Source: Thioalbus denitrificans (GTDB taxonomy: Bacteria > Pseudomonadota > Gammaproteobacteria > DSM-26407). Taken from it: a DNA stretch of 64,000 bases. Under the pieces are notes generated by a model, which saw only the letters and a program-made list of their open reading frames with translations, was not told where the DNA came from and made no database searches. The stretch spans positions 488,650-552,649 of the forward strand of contig NZ_QPJY01000001.1 of the NCBI RefSeq assembly GCF_003337735.1, read 5' to 3'. Shown piece by piece: positions 21,767-30,332 of this stretch (the first letter of the stretch is position 1; every line of letters begins with the position of its first letter). A program made the position numbers and the translations under genes.

Positions 21767-23704
21767 TCAGAAGGCCGCGTTGAGCTCCAGGAACCAGCCC
21801 GTGTCGAACACCTTGTGGCCCCCCGTTTCCGCACTGTCGTCGAGCAGGTTGCGGGCCAGCAGCGAGAGGCTGCCGGGACGGCGGCGACCGCCGAAGCCGT
21901 AGGCCAGCCGCAGGTCGAGCTGGCGGGCGTCGTCGTAGGGGGCGTCGAACCGGTCGCCGGGCACCGGGCTGTGCCAGTACCAGGCCAGGCTGCCGCTCAG
22001 GCGCGGGGTCAGGCGCCGCAGCGCCAGCAGGCTCGCCGTGTGCAGCGGTGCGCTGCGGTAGTAGCTCGGAACGCCGCTGACATTGCTGCGGTCGAGATCG
22101 GTATAGGCGTAGCTGAGCAGGATCCGGGTGTCGCCGTCCGGACGCCAGGTGATCTGGGCCTCGGTCCCGGTGACGGTGGCCGTGTCCTGGTTGCGGTAGT
22201 CCAGCGGCAGCGTGGAGGTGTAGCTCACCAGTTCCTCGAGCCGGTCGTGATAGAGCTTTAGGTTGACCGTCAGCGGCAGTGACCGGAACTCGCCCACGTA
22301 ACCGACCTCGCGGCTGAGGATGCGCTCGGGCGCCAGTCCCCCCGAGCTCACGCCCAGCGGCAGCTCGAGGTCGGGGGGGATGTGGATGCGGTAGTCCAGC
22401 GCCTCCTCGAACAGCACCGGTGTGCGCACCGCGCCGGAGACGGCGGCGCGCAGGGTATGCCCCGCGGCCACGCGGGCGTTCAGGGCGATGCGGGGGGAGA
22501 GGTGGGTGCCGGTGAGATCGTCGTTCTCCACCATCAGGCCGCCCTGCAGCAGGATGCCCGGGCCCAGGCTCCATTCGGCCGAGCCGAACAGGCGCTGCAG
22601 GTCGCTGTCGAGCCACTTCCCGGTACCGAAGTAGGCGGGGGAGCGCACCCGGTCGTGGCGCAGCCCGGCGCCCCAGGCGACCCGCAGGCCGGGCAGGGGA
22701 TGCTGGCTGCGCTGGAACTCGAAGTCGTAGCGCTCGTCGCTGATGTCGAGGCTGAACGGCAGGCTCTGGCCGTCGAAATCGAAGCGGGCGGTCTCCTCGG
22801 CGCGGTGGTGGTTGTGGTAGAGCTGCAGGTAGAGCTCATCCTCGCGGCCCAGCACCCGTTCCCAGCGCAGTTGCTGGAAGGTGCTGGTCACGGCCCGTGC
22901 CGAGGTGCGCTGCAGCGCCGTGGCCGGGGGGATCTCGCGGTCGCCGCCGTTGTAGCCCAGCTGCAACCGGAGGCGGTCGTCCGGGCCGAGGCGGAGATCG
23001 GCGCGCCCGGTCAGGAGGTGGATCCGGCTGCCGTCCTCGAGGCTGTCGAGCCCGTTGTCCCGCGTGTACCCGGCGCTGAAGCGGTAGTCCAGGTCCCCCC
23101 GGCTGCCGGCATGGCGCAGGAGGGCGCGGCGATAGCCGTTCGAACCGCTGCCGAGGGTGGCGTGGGTGCCGGCTTCCTCGGCCGCCGTCCGGGTGGTGAT
23201 GCTGATGACGCCGAGGAAGGCATTGGCGCCGTAACTGACCGCGTTCGGGCCGTGGATGATCTCGATGCGCTCGATCTCCTCGATGGCCAGCGGCAGGTCC
23301 GACCAGGGTACGCCGCCGAAGGCGGGCGTGTAGACGGCGCGGTCATCCACCAGCACCAGCATGCGGCGCGAGTACTGTCCGGACAGGCCGTGGTAGTTCA
23401 CCACCGGCGTGTGGCCGTTGACGTAGCTCAGCTGGAAGCCGGGCGCCAGCCGGACGAGCTCGGGGACGGAGCGGGCGCCCGAGGCCTCGATCAGCTCCCG
23501 GTCGATGACGGTGACCGTGGCCGGCGTCTCCGGCAGGGGCTGGACCAGGCGGCTGGCCGAGAGCACCGTCGGCAGGGTGTCGAAGAAGCTCTGCTCGGTC
23601 GGCAGCGCCCGGCGCTCCGCCCCGGCCTGGACGGGGACCGCCGGGAGGATGAGCAACAGGGCTGTGGCGGCCCCGGGGAGGAAGGCACTCCTTTGCGCGT
23701 GCAT
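21767..23704 (-). CDS. TonB-dependent outer-membrane receptor
   Basis: 645 aa. Signal peptide ending PVQAGAE; plug domain (about 45-165) with TVLSASRLVQPLPETPATVT, RRMLVLVDDRAVY and IEIIHGPNAVSYGANAFLGVI; 22-strand barrel; C-terminal Phe (FLELNAAF) as required for outer-membrane insertion. Imports a metal chelate, cobalamin or another large ligand; sequence does not say which, and no ABC transporter or TonB system is nearby. The SD GAAGGAG lies within one arm of an inverted repeat (23714-23799), suggesting post-transcriptional control. Confidence 0.92.
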   Translation of the reverse strand: MHAQRSAFLPGAATALLLILPAVPVQAGAERRALPTEQSFFDTLPTVLSASRLVQPLPETPATVTVIDRELIEASGARSVPELVRLAPGFQLSYVNGHTPVVNYHGLSGQYSRRMLVLVDDRAVYTPAFGGVPWSDLPLAIEEIERIEIIHGPNAVSYGANAFLGVISITTRTAAEEAGTHATLGSGSNGYRRALLRHAGSRGDLDYRFSAGYTRDNGLDSLEDGSRIHLLTGRADLRLGPDDRLRLQLGYNGGDREIPPATALQRTSARAVTSTFQQLRWERVLGREDELYLQLYHNHHRAEETARFDFDGQSLPFSLDISDERYDFEFQRSQHPLPGLRVAWGAGLRHDRVRSPAYFGTGKWLDSDLQRLFGSAEWSLGPGILLQGGLMVENDDLTGTHLSPRIALNARVAAGHTLRAAVSGAVRTPVLFEEALDYRIHIPPDLELPLGVSSGGLAPERILSREVGYVGEFRSLPLTVNLKLYHDRLEELVSYTSTLPLDYRNQDTATVTGTEAQITWRPDGDTRILLSYAYTDLDRSNVSGVPSYYRSAPLHTASLLALRRLTPRLSGSLAWYWHSPVPGDRFDAPYDDARQLDLRLAYGFGGRRRPGSLSLLARNLLDDSAETGGHKVFDTGWFLELNAAF

Positions 23705-24075
23705 CGTCGATCTCCTTCACTGCGCCCGGTCCGGCGGCATCCTGCCTCGGTGGCCGTCGGGCTTGCCGCGTCGCCGGCGGTAGCCCCATGCAGTGAAGGG
23801 GAATTGTCCCTGATGGCCGGGGGGCCGTCAACGCGCGACGGCTGGCATTTGCTGTTCATTTTGGGCACGATGGGGACCTCCGCACAGCAGGGGGCGATGT
23901 GCGTCGACCCGGTCCATGGGCCGGTCGGCGCGACCGCCCGTCCCGTCTTTCACCTGAATCCCAGGCCGGCGCCGTTCGAAGCCGTCGCGATCGCGAGCGT
24001 GGTCGCGTGCGGACGGTTCCGGCGCGATGGCGTGGGGAACCGAGAATCTGCCGGTTGCAGAAGGAGGAACCAGTC
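23705..24075. other. Divergent gap between TonB receptor and rnk
   Basis: 371 bp without a gene. The left 95 bp are the receptor leader with the inverted repeat described separately. The remainder (23800-24075) holds no ORF I would support. An SD, AAGGAGGA, at 24061-24068 belongs to rnk. No clear sigma-70 promoter pair was identified for either direction. Confidence 0.5.
23714..23799 (-). promoter_or_regulatory. Inverted repeat able to sequester the SD of the TonB receptor gene
   Basis: In the transcript sense, CCTTCACTGC (23799-23790) is complementary to GCAGTGAAGG (23723-23714), a perfect 10-bp match 66 nt apart. The proximal arm contains the receptor's SD (GAAGGAG, 9 nt before the ATG). 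Pairing would hide the ribosome site. The enclosed 66 nt are GC-rich and could fold. I looked for cobalamin-riboswitch landmarks and did not find a convincing match, so the ligand, if any, is unknown. Confidence 0.45.
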
Positions 24076-24504
24076 ATGTCCGATGCCAACATCCAGGAAC
24101 GTCCGCCCATCACCGTCACCAGCCTCGACCTGGAACGCCTGGAGCGGCTGCTGGAGAGTCCCGTGCATGAGGACAACGCGGTGGCGCAGGAGCTGCAGGA
24201 GGAGCTCAACCGGGCCCGAGTGGTGGAACCCCGCGCGGTGCCGCCGGAGGTGATCACCATGCACTCCACCACCCGTTTCGTCGACGAGGTGACGGGCGCC
24301 GAACATGAGCTGACCCTGGTCTATCCGCACGAGGCGGACGGCACGCCGGGACAGGTCTCGGTGCTGGCCCCGGTGGGCAGCGCGCTGCTCGGGTTGTCGG
24401 CGGGACAGCGCATCGACTGGCCCCTGGCCGGCGGCCGCAGCACCCGGCTCAGGGTGCTGGCGGTGGTCCGGCAGCCCGAATCCCTGGGGGAGTACCACCG
24501 TTGA
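24076..24504 (+). CDS. rnk: Regulator of nucleoside diphosphate kinase (Rnk-like)
   Basis: 142 aa, matching the family length. N-terminal helical region (LDLERLERLLESPVHEDNAVAQELQEELNR is a charged hairpin) and a C-terminal GreA/GreB-like FKBP-type domain with VITMHSTTRFVDEVTGAEHE, VLAPVGSALLGLSAGQRIDWP. Rnk binds RNA polymerase but, lacking the Gre catalytic acidic tip, does not stimulate cleavage. Strong SD AAGGAGGA. Monocistronic; convergent with the exonuclease pair. Confidence 0.9.
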   Translation: MSDANIQERPPITVTSLDLERLERLLESPVHEDNAVAQELQEELNRARVVEPRAVPPEVITMHSTTRFVDEVTGAEHELTLVYPHEADGTPGQVSVLAPVGSALLGLSAGQRIDWPLAGGRSTRLRVLAVVRQPESLGEYHR

Positions 24505-24540
24505 GGCGCTGGCAGCGCCGCGCCCGGTCGCGGCCGCGGG

Positions 24541-25068
24541 TCACTCCTTCCGGCACAGGCGGTAGAGCTCGATGAAATGGCGCACGTCGTTCGCCGCGCG
24601 GTGGCGCGGCCCCGCCGAGCGCGCCCGTGCCTGCTGGTCGAGCTCGTGGAGGCGCCGGTTGCAGTCGGGTCCGCCGGCGAGCTCCGTGAACCACAGCGCC
24701 TGGGCCGCGGCGAGAGTGAAGGCCGGCTCCATCCCCGCGGCCTGGAACAGCACCTGGAGCCAGAAGCCGTCCCAGTCGGGGGCGTCGGTATACAGCCGCA
24801 GCCCCTGCAGAACGCTGTTCATGCGTCCCGCCACCCAGGTGGGCGTGCGGCCCTCGCTGTGGAGCTGCCCGGGCGTGATGTGGTGGATTTCCGTTTCGGC
24901 CACCGGATCCCAGTCGTTCCATTCGGGCACCGGGCGGGGATCGATGAGGTGGCTCTCCACGCTGCCGTCGCCCAGGCTCCAGGCCACCTCGATGGGATAG
25001 GAGCGGGGGCGGAGGCTGCTGGCCTCGAAATCGAGGAAACAGGGCAGGGTGGGGTTGCGCCGGGCCAT
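24541..25068 (-). CDS. DEDD-family 3'-5' exonuclease-like protein
   Basis: 175 aa. Exo I motif DFEASSLRPRSYPIEVAWSL, a central region WDGFWLQVLF standing for Exo II, and Exo III-like HRAANDVRHFIELYRL. Pattern fits the exonuclease/RNase T superfamily with metal-binding D, E, D, D residues. The ATG at 25068 lies one base after the stop of the second exonuclease gene upstream (TGACATG), so the two are co-translated. Substrate unknown; could act on RNA or DNA 3' ends. Confidence 0.8.
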   Translation of the reverse strand: MARRNPTLPCFLDFEASSLRPRSYPIEVAWSLGDGSVESHLIDPRPVPEWNDWDPVAETEIHHITPGQLHSEGRTPTWVAGRMNSVLQGLRLYTDAPDWDGFWLQVLFQAAGMEPAFTLAAAQALWFTELAGGPDCNRRLHELDQQARARSAGPRHRAANDVRHFIELYRLCRKE

Positions 25069-25069
25069 G

Positions 25070-25690
25070 TCAGGGTCCGGTCGGCGGTGGCGTCTGCAGG
25101 TCCGCGGCCTCGAGCACCCGGACGATGTTGCGCACATCTTCCAGCGCCCGGTGCGGTACCCCCTCGAACTTCAGCCCCAGGTGGCGCAGGGTGGCGGCGA
25201 TGCCGCGCCGCGGGGTGCCCAGCTGCCGGGCCGCCCGGTCCTTGAGATTGGTGTGGCGGGCGCCGGCCAGCGGGAACGGGAGGCCGTGCTTGCGGCACTC
25301 GTCCTCCAGCTGCAGCAGATCATAGGCGCCCCATGAGCCCCATGCCGGCGGTTGGTCGGGGGCGATGGCGAAGGCCTGCACGAAGGCCGCCAGCGCCTGG
25401 GGGAAGGTGGGGGCGGAATCCACGTCCTCCTGCCGGATATGGGTCAGCCGACGGCAGTAGTCCGAGAGCTGCGGGTGGTAGCTGGGGCGCACGAAGGTCT
25501 GGAACCGCTGCAGAATGCGCCAATCCCGCGGGTCCACCCGCATGGCGCCGATCTCGATGATTTCACCGGCGTAGCGCCAGCCGGGGCGCGGCGCGGGACG
25601 ACTCCGGTCGTTGGGGTCCCAGCAGGTGGCTTCCAGGTCCACCACCAGCAGCGGGGTCGCGATGGCCGGGGGTTCAGTGCGCATGTTCAT
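25070..25690 (-). CDS. ERI-1/KapD-like 3'-5' exonuclease
   Basis: 206 aa. Exo I LLVVDLEATCWDPN, then GEIIEIGAMRVDPRDWRIL and FVRPSYHPQLSDYCRRLTHI, a hallmark of the ERI-1-like subfamily; Exo II in WGSWGAYDLLQLEDECR; Exo III HRALEDVRNIVRVL. Start ATG 25690 (MNMRTEPP) or 25684. Probably trims RNA 3' ends by analogy with ERI-1 homologues. First of two adjacent DEDD exonuclease genes. Confidence 0.85.
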   Translation of the reverse strand: MNMRTEPPAIATPLLVVDLEATCWDPNDRSRPAPRPGWRYAGEIIEIGAMRVDPRDWRILQRFQTFVRPSYHPQLSDYCRRLTHIRQEDVDSAPTFPQALAAFVQAFAIAPDQPPAWGSWGAYDLLQLEDECRKHGLPFPLAGARHTNLKDRAARQLGTPRRGIAATLRHLGLKFEGVPHRALEDVRNIVRVLEAADLQTPPPTGP

Positions 25691-25983
25691 CCCTGGGTGT
25701 GTCCTTACACGCTCGAGTCTGGCTGACGGAAGGCGCCGACCCGGATCCCCGCAAGGCTTCGTTCCGCGAGCCTCCGGGCGGGACGGTCCGGGCTCCCGGG
25801 CCGGCATCCCCAGCCCCGGGATCATGGCCGTGGAGGCGGCATCCCGCCGCCGTCCGCCGCTGCGCCCTGATCCGGAGTTGGCGCGGATTGCCAGTATAGC
25901 CAATGGGGCGCCGGGATGCCGTGCGCCGGTCACGTTGTCCGCCGGCGACTCGCTGAATGTGCCTCCAGGAGCGGCGCAGCACA

Positions 25984-27303
25984 CTAGTGCAGCTTGACGT
26001 GGGGCTCGGTGCGGCGGGTGATGAGCCGCGCCAGGGTGTCCAGGGCCACCTTGGCGAAGCCGTGCAGGGCCAGCAGGTGCATCTTGTACAGCGAGATGTA
26101 CATCAGGCGCGCGAAGTAGCCCTCGATCATCAGGCTGCCGCGGGTGATGCCGCCCATCAGGCTGCCCACGGTGCTGTATTCCCCCAGGGATACCAGCGAG
26201 CCGAAGTCGCGGTAGACGTACCCCGGCAGGGGCTGGCCCCGGAGGCGCCGGCCCAGGGACTTCACCAGCAGCGAGGCCTGCTGGTGGGCCGCCTGGGCGC
26301 GGGGCGGGACGGTCTGATCGTGTCCCGGCCAGGGGCAGGCCGCGCAGTCGCCGAAGGCGAAGACATCCGGATCCAGGGTGGTCTGCAGGGTGGTCTTCAC
26401 CAGCAGCTGGTTGCCGCGGTTGGTCTCCAGTCCGTCGAGTCCGGCGAGGAAGTCGGGCGCCTTGATGCCCGCCGCCCACACCACCAGCTCGGCCGGCACG
26501 CACAGCCCGCTTTCGGTGTGGACCCCCTCGGGGGTGACGCGGCTGACCCGCTCCCCGGTGAACAGGTCCACCTCCAGCTTCCGCAGCAGTTTCGCCGTGG
26601 CCTCGGAGAGACGCTTGGGCAGCGCCGGCAGGATGCGCGGGGCGGCATCGATCACCGTGATGCGGATGTGCTTGTCGGGGTCGATCTTCTCCAGCCCGTA
26701 GGCGGCCAGCAGCCGGGTGGTGCGGTGCAGCTCCGCGGCCAGCTCCACGCCGGTGGCGCCGGCGCCGATGATGGCCACGTGGAGCTGGCCCGGGCGCACC
26801 GGGCCGGGCTGGGTGTTGGCGCGGATGCAGGCGTTGATGAGGCGGCGGTTGAAGCGCGCCGCGTCCTCCTCGGTGTCCAGCGCGATGGCGTGCTCCCTGA
26901 CCCCCGGGGTGCCGAAATCGTTGGCCACGCTGCCCACGGCGATCACGAGGGTGTCGTAGGGGAAGGTGCGCCGCGGGACCACCTCCCGGCCCTCCTCGTC
27001 GAAGGTGGGGGCCACCCGGACCTCCCGCCGGGCCCGGTCCAGTCCCTCCATGGCGCCGAGCCGGAAGTGGAAGTGGTGCCAGCGGGCCTGGGCCATGTAC
27101 TCCAGCTCGTGGTCGTCGATATCCATGCTGCCGGCGGCCACCTCGTGCAGCAGCGGCTTCCACAGGTGGGTGCGGGCCTTGTCGATGAGGGTCACCTCCG
27201 CCTTGCCGCGCCGCCCGAGCCGGTCGCCGAGCCGGGTGGCCAGTTCCAGGCCGCCGGCGCCGCCGCCGACGATGACGATGCGATGGGGTGTGGTCTGGGG
27301 CAT
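25984..27303 (-). CDS. ndh: Type II NADH:quinone dehydrogenase-like flavoprotein
   Basis: 439 aa, the usual NDH-2 length. FAD Rossmann motif RIVIVGGGAGGLELATRLGD at the N-terminus, second dinucleotide fold VAIIGAGATGVELAAELHR near residue 170, and FAFGDCAACP contacting FAD near 300. A C-terminal amphipathic region (LMIEGYFARLMYISLYKMHLLALHG) fits membrane-surface attachment. Transfers electrons from NADH to quinone without pumping protons. Start MPQTTPHR at 27303; the longer frame is not family-like. About 290 bp of empty sequence precedes the exonuclease pair downstream. Confidence 0.92.
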   Translation of the reverse strand: MPQTTPHRIVIVGGGAGGLELATRLGDRLGRRGKAEVTLIDKARTHLWKPLLHEVAAGSMDIDDHELEYMAQARWHHFHFRLGAMEGLDRARREVRVAPTFDEEGREVVPRRTFPYDTLVIAVGSVANDFGTPGVREHAIALDTEEDAARFNRRLINACIRANTQPGPVRPGQLHVAIIGAGATGVELAAELHRTTRLLAAYGLEKIDPDKHIRITVIDAAPRILPALPKRLSEATAKLLRKLEVDLFTGERVSRVTPEGVHTESGLCVPAELVVWAAGIKAPDFLAGLDGLETNRGNQLLVKTTLQTTLDPDVFAFGDCAACPWPGHDQTVPPRAQAAHQQASLLVKSLGRRLRGQPLPGYVYRDFGSLVSLGEYSTVGSLMGGITRGSLMIEGYFARLMYISLYKMHLLALHGFAKVALDTLARLITRRTEPHVKLH

Positions 27304-27440
27304 GGCGGGCGTGTCCTGCAGTGTCGGGATGGGACCTATTGTAGCGCCACCGATGGCTGATGACCGGCAACCGGCACCGGCAACCGGATGCTTGACCGAT
27401 CGCATTGGCAGATTCCTGCGGGTGTGTTCTCCTGCCCGCC

Positions 27441-28055
27441 ATGTGCATCGCCATTCCACCGCCGGGTACGGGTGCGCGCCGCCCCGTCGCGCCGCCGCGG
27501 CGCCTCTATTTCACCGGGGCGGCCCTGCAGTCGGGGCTGCTGCTGGCGCTGGCCGGCCTGGCGGTCGCTGGACTGCCCGTGCGCCTGCCCCAGGGCCTGC
27601 CGGCCGGACTGGGCTGGGTTCTGGCCGGCCTCTACGGGGTGATCCCCTTTCTGCTGCTGGGGCATCTCCTGGAGGTGCTGCCGCGCCGCCTCGAGGTGGG
27701 TGAGCCGGACTACCTGCGCTACGGCGGCGCCTTCTTCCTGGTCAGCGGGGGACTGTTCCTCGCCTGGACCGGGGTCTTCCTCGGCCCCTTCACGCTCGCG
27801 GCGGGCATCGGGCTGGTGCTGGCGGGCGGCCTGCCGCTGCTGGGCTATCTCGGGGAGGCGGTGCGCTGGGCACCGGCGCGGGAGCGGCTCCGGGGGCGGG
27901 CGATCCGCCGCGGCGCCGGCCTGTGCTGGGCCGGGATCGGGGCGGCGGGCGCGGGCGCGCTGGGCGCCGGGTCGCCGGCCTGGCTGGCGGCGCTCGGGCT
28001 GGGCGTGGCCGGAACCGGCCTGATCGTGGCGGGAGGATGGGGCGGGAGCCGCTGA
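27441..28055 (+). CDS. Uncharacterised multi-pass membrane protein
   Basis: About 204 aa from ATG 27441 (27405 is a longer alternative). Six or so hydrophobic segments rich in Gly, Ala and Leu. Notable short motifs are LLLGHLLEVLPRRLEVGEPDYLRYGGAF: a His in a membrane helix followed by an acidic loop and then a second helix, recalling heme or quinone membrane proteins, but no family can be named. Divergent from ndh; 137-bp gap. Confidence 0.55.
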   Translation: MCIAIPPPGTGARRPVAPPRRLYFTGAALQSGLLLALAGLAVAGLPVRLPQGLPAGLGWVLAGLYGVIPFLLLGHLLEVLPRRLEVGEPDYLRYGGAFFLVSGGLFLAWTGVFLGPFTLAAGIGLVLAGGLPLLGYLGEAVRWAPARERLRGRAIRRGAGLCWAGIGAAGAGALGAGSPAWLAALGLGVAGTGLIVAGGWGGSR

Positions 28056-28140
28056 ACCGGCCCCCGCCCGGCTTGCCCCGCCCCTGACCGCCCGGCGACC
28101 CGCCGAGGGCCGATTTGCGGGTCAAAGGCAGGGCTTTGCC

Positions 28141-29436
28141 TCAGATGACGTAGCCGCGCTCCTCGTGCAGCGCGATGTCGAGTCCCTCGGTCTCCTGCTC
28201 GCGGCTCACGCGCAGGCCCACGGCCAGATCCACACCCTTCAGGATGACCCAGCTCACCACGGCGGTGTAGGCCAGGGTGGCGATCACGCCCACGAACTGG
28301 ATGCCCAGCTGCTGGCCCATGCCGCTGATGCCCTCGGCATAGCCCTGGCCGCTGAACACGCCCAGCTCGGCGGAGGCGAAGACCCCGGCGGCCAGGGTGC
28401 CGAGGATGCCGCCGACGCCATGCACCGGGAAGACGTCCAGGGAGTCGTCCACCTTCAGGACCCGCTTGAGGAAGTTGGTGGCGGCGAAGCAGACCACGCC
28501 GGCCACGGTGCCGATCACCAGTGCGCCGGCCGGGCCCACGTAGCCGGAGGCGGGGGTGATGGTGCCGAGCCCCGCCACCATGCCGGTGACGATGCCGAGC
28601 ACGCTCGGCTTGCCGTAGCGGATCCACTCCGCGACCATCCACGCCAGCGAACCGGCGGCGGCGGACATGTGGGTGGCCATCAGCGCCATGCCCGCATCGC
28701 CGTTGGCGGCCAGGGCGCTGCCGGCATTGAAGCCGAACCAGCCCACCCAGAGCATGCCCGCGCCGGTCACCGCCATGGTGAGGTTGTGAGGCATCATCGC
28801 GGCGTGGCCGAAGCCGTCGCGCGGCCCCATGTAGAGGGCCGCCACCAGCGCCGCGGTGGCGGCGGTGATGTGCACCACGGTGCCGCCGGCGAAGTCCAGC
28901 AGGCCCAGCTGCCCGAGCCAGCCGCCGCCCCAGACCCAGTGGGTGACGGGGAAGTAGACCAGCACCAGCCACACGGCGCTGAAGATGAGCATGGCGGTGA
29001 ACTTCATCCGCTCGGCGAATCCGCCCACGATGAGCGCCGGGGTGATGATGGCGAAGGTGAGCTGGAACATGGAGAAGACCGTCTCCGGGATCTCGCCGCT
29101 CAGGCTCGCCTCGCCCACGCCGGCCATGAAGGCCTTGCCCAGGCCGCCGATGAAGCCGTTGCCCTCGCCGAAGGCGAAGCTGTAGCCGAACACGAGCCAC
29201 ATGACCGAGGCCATGCAGGTGATGGCGAAACACTGCATGAGCACCGAGAGCACGTTCTTCGACCGCACCAGGCCGCCGTAGAACAGCGACAGGCCCGGCA
29301 GGGTCATGAACAGCACCAGCGCGGTGGCGGTGAGTATCCAGGCGGTATGGCCCGCATCCGGACCTTCGGCGGCCAGCGCCGTCGCGGGCGCGAGGGCGGC
29401 GAGCAGAACGGCGCCCGGCTTGAGCAAGTTGGTCAT
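28141..29436 (-). CDS. amtB: Ammonium transporter
   Basis: 431 aa with a cleavable signal peptide (MTNLLKPGAVLLAALAPATALAAEG), about 11 membrane segments, and the conserved pore features: twin-His region VFPVHGVGGILGTLAAGVF and FFGVT-equivalent VTHWVWGGGWLGQ, plus DFAGGTVVHITAATAALV. Imports ammonium/ammonia. Start ATG 29436 with SD AGGGGAA. No glnK gene is adjacent, unlike the common glnK-amtB pair. A sigma-54-like promoter and an NtrC-type palindrome precede it, consistent with nitrogen control. Confidence 0.96.
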   Translation of the reverse strand: MTNLLKPGAVLLAALAPATALAAEGPDAGHTAWILTATALVLFMTLPGLSLFYGGLVRSKNVLSVLMQCFAITCMASVMWLVFGYSFAFGEGNGFIGGLGKAFMAGVGEASLSGEIPETVFSMFQLTFAIITPALIVGGFAERMKFTAMLIFSAVWLVLVYFPVTHWVWGGGWLGQLGLLDFAGGTVVHITAATAALVAALYMGPRDGFGHAAMMPHNLTMAVTGAGMLWVGWFGFNAGSALAANGDAGMALMATHMSAAAGSLAWMVAEWIRYGKPSVLGIVTGMVAGLGTITPASGYVGPAGALVIGTVAGVVCFAATNFLKRVLKVDDSLDVFPVHGVGGILGTLAAGVFASAELGVFSGQGYAEGISGMGQQLGIQFVGVIATLAYTAVVSWVILKGVDLAVGLRVSREQETEGLDIALHEERGYVI

Positions 29437-29469
29437 GGCTCTGATTCCCCTGATGGTTTTTTTAATAGC

Positions 29470-29490
29470 TGCGCACCGGCTTGGTGCGCA
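29470..29490. promoter_or_regulatory. NtrC-like palindrome / leader hairpin of amtB
   Basis: TGCGCACC (29470-29477), five-base spacer, GGTGCGCA (29483-29490): a perfect 8-bp dyad whose core GCACC-N5-GGTGC matches the NtrC consensus half-sites and spacing. It lies between the putative sigma-54 promoter and the amtB start, not upstream where an activator site is usual; as RNA it would also form a stable hairpin followed, in transcript sense, by AGCTATTAAAAAAA, which resembles an intrinsic terminator and raises the possibility of attenuation. Confidence 0.5.
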
Positions 29491-29509
29491 CACATCCCCC
29501 ACAACTGCA

Positions 29510-29525
29510 TGCAAATCGCTTGCCT
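29510..29525 (-). promoter_or_regulatory. Sigma-54-type promoter for amtB
   Basis: On the minus strand AGGCAAGCGATTTGCA carries GG and GC exactly 10 bases apart and matches the -24/-12 consensus (TGGCACG-N4-TTGCA) at most positions. Predicted transcription start is near 29500, about 65 nt before the amtB ATG. Confidence 0.55.
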
Positions 29526-29638
29526 TTATAGAGATTATGGTTATTCAAGGGGTTATGTGTATTTTCTGGCGCAGGCAGGGATTGCGTGCACAACTCCGGG
29601 GCGCATCCTCCCTCATGCGCACCATGATGGGGCGTCAA

Positions 29639-30271
29639 TCAGGCGGGATGTCTCGCGCCGTGCACGCGGCGCAGGAAGCGGACCAGGCGGAACCCCAGCA
29701 GCAGGAGGAGGATCGCCGCGTAGAGCAGCGGTTCGCGCAGATCCGCCTTCACCAGCCACAGGAAGTGCAGCACGCCCGCGCCTGCCGCCAGGTAGGCCAG
29801 GCGGTGCAGGCGTTGCCAGCGCCTGCCTCCGAGCCGTCGCAGCATGGCGTCGGTGGAGGTGGCGGCCAGGGGGACGAGCAGGGCGAAGGCGGACATGCCG
29901 ATGGTGATGTAGGGCCGCTTCAGGATATCGGCGCCGATGGCCGGCCAGTCGAAGAACTGGTCCAGGCCCACGTAGCCGAGCAGGTGCAGGGTGGCGTAGA
30001 AGAAGGCGAACAGCCCGATCATGCGCCGTACCCGCAGCGGCCAGGTCCAGCCGGTGAGCCGGCGCAGGGGGGTGACGGCCAGGGTGAGGAGCAGCAGGCG
30101 CAGGGCCCAGTCGCCGTTGTGGCGGATGAACGCCTCGATGGGATTGGCCCCCAGCCCTCCGCTCACCGCCCGCCACGCCAGCAGCGCCAGGGGCAGCAGG
30201 CAGAGGGCGAACACCGCGGGCTTGAGCCAGCGGGGCGGGACGCGGCGGGTGGGTGTCGGGTTCGGCTTCAA
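29639..30271 (-). CDS. msrQ: MsrQ, heme membrane subunit of the MsrPQ methionine sulfoxide reductase
   Basis: Inner-membrane b-heme protein that passes electrons from the quinone pool (or flavin) to periplasmic MsrP. About 210 aa, family length, with five to six membrane helices and conserved FIRHNGDWALRLLLLTLAVTPLRR, RRMIGLFAFFYATLHLLGYV (heme His) and RLHRLAYLAAGAGVLHFLW (heme His). Start is uncertain: no ATG or GTG precedes the first helix in a sensible place, so TTG 30271 is chosen. The only in-frame ATG (30364) would overlap msrP and force translation through an octamer repeat lying in the gene junction. Confidence 0.88.
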   Translation of the reverse strand: MKPNPTPTRRVPPRWLKPAVFALCLLPLALLAWRAVSGGLGANPIEAFIRHNGDWALRLLLLTLAVTPLRRLTGWTWPLRVRRMIGLFAFFYATLHLLGYVGLDQFFDWPAIGADILKRPYITIGMSAFALLVPLAATSTDAMLRRLGGRRWQRLHRLAYLAAGAGVLHFLWLVKADLREPLLYAAILLLLLGFRLVRFLRRVHGARHPA

Positions 30272-30275
30272 GGGA

Positions 30276-30318
30276 AAATGCGTGAATGCGTGAATGCGTG
30301 AATGCGTGAATGCGTGAT
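30276..30318. repeat. Tandem GCGTGAAT octamer array (short)
   Basis: Four perfect GCGTGAAT copies from 30280 plus partial copies on each side. Located exactly between the msrP stop and the msrQ start. The same octamer forms a longer array at 63531-63690 upstream of dinB. Confidence 0.9.
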
Positions 30319-30332
30319 GCCGGTTGTCGGCC

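Noticed and set aside
23700-23820. Cobalamin or c-di-GMP riboswitch upstream of the TonB receptor
   Set aside because: A few short matches (GACGC, GCCACC) were seen but the conserved cores of either class could not be traced; only the SD-blocking stem is claimed.
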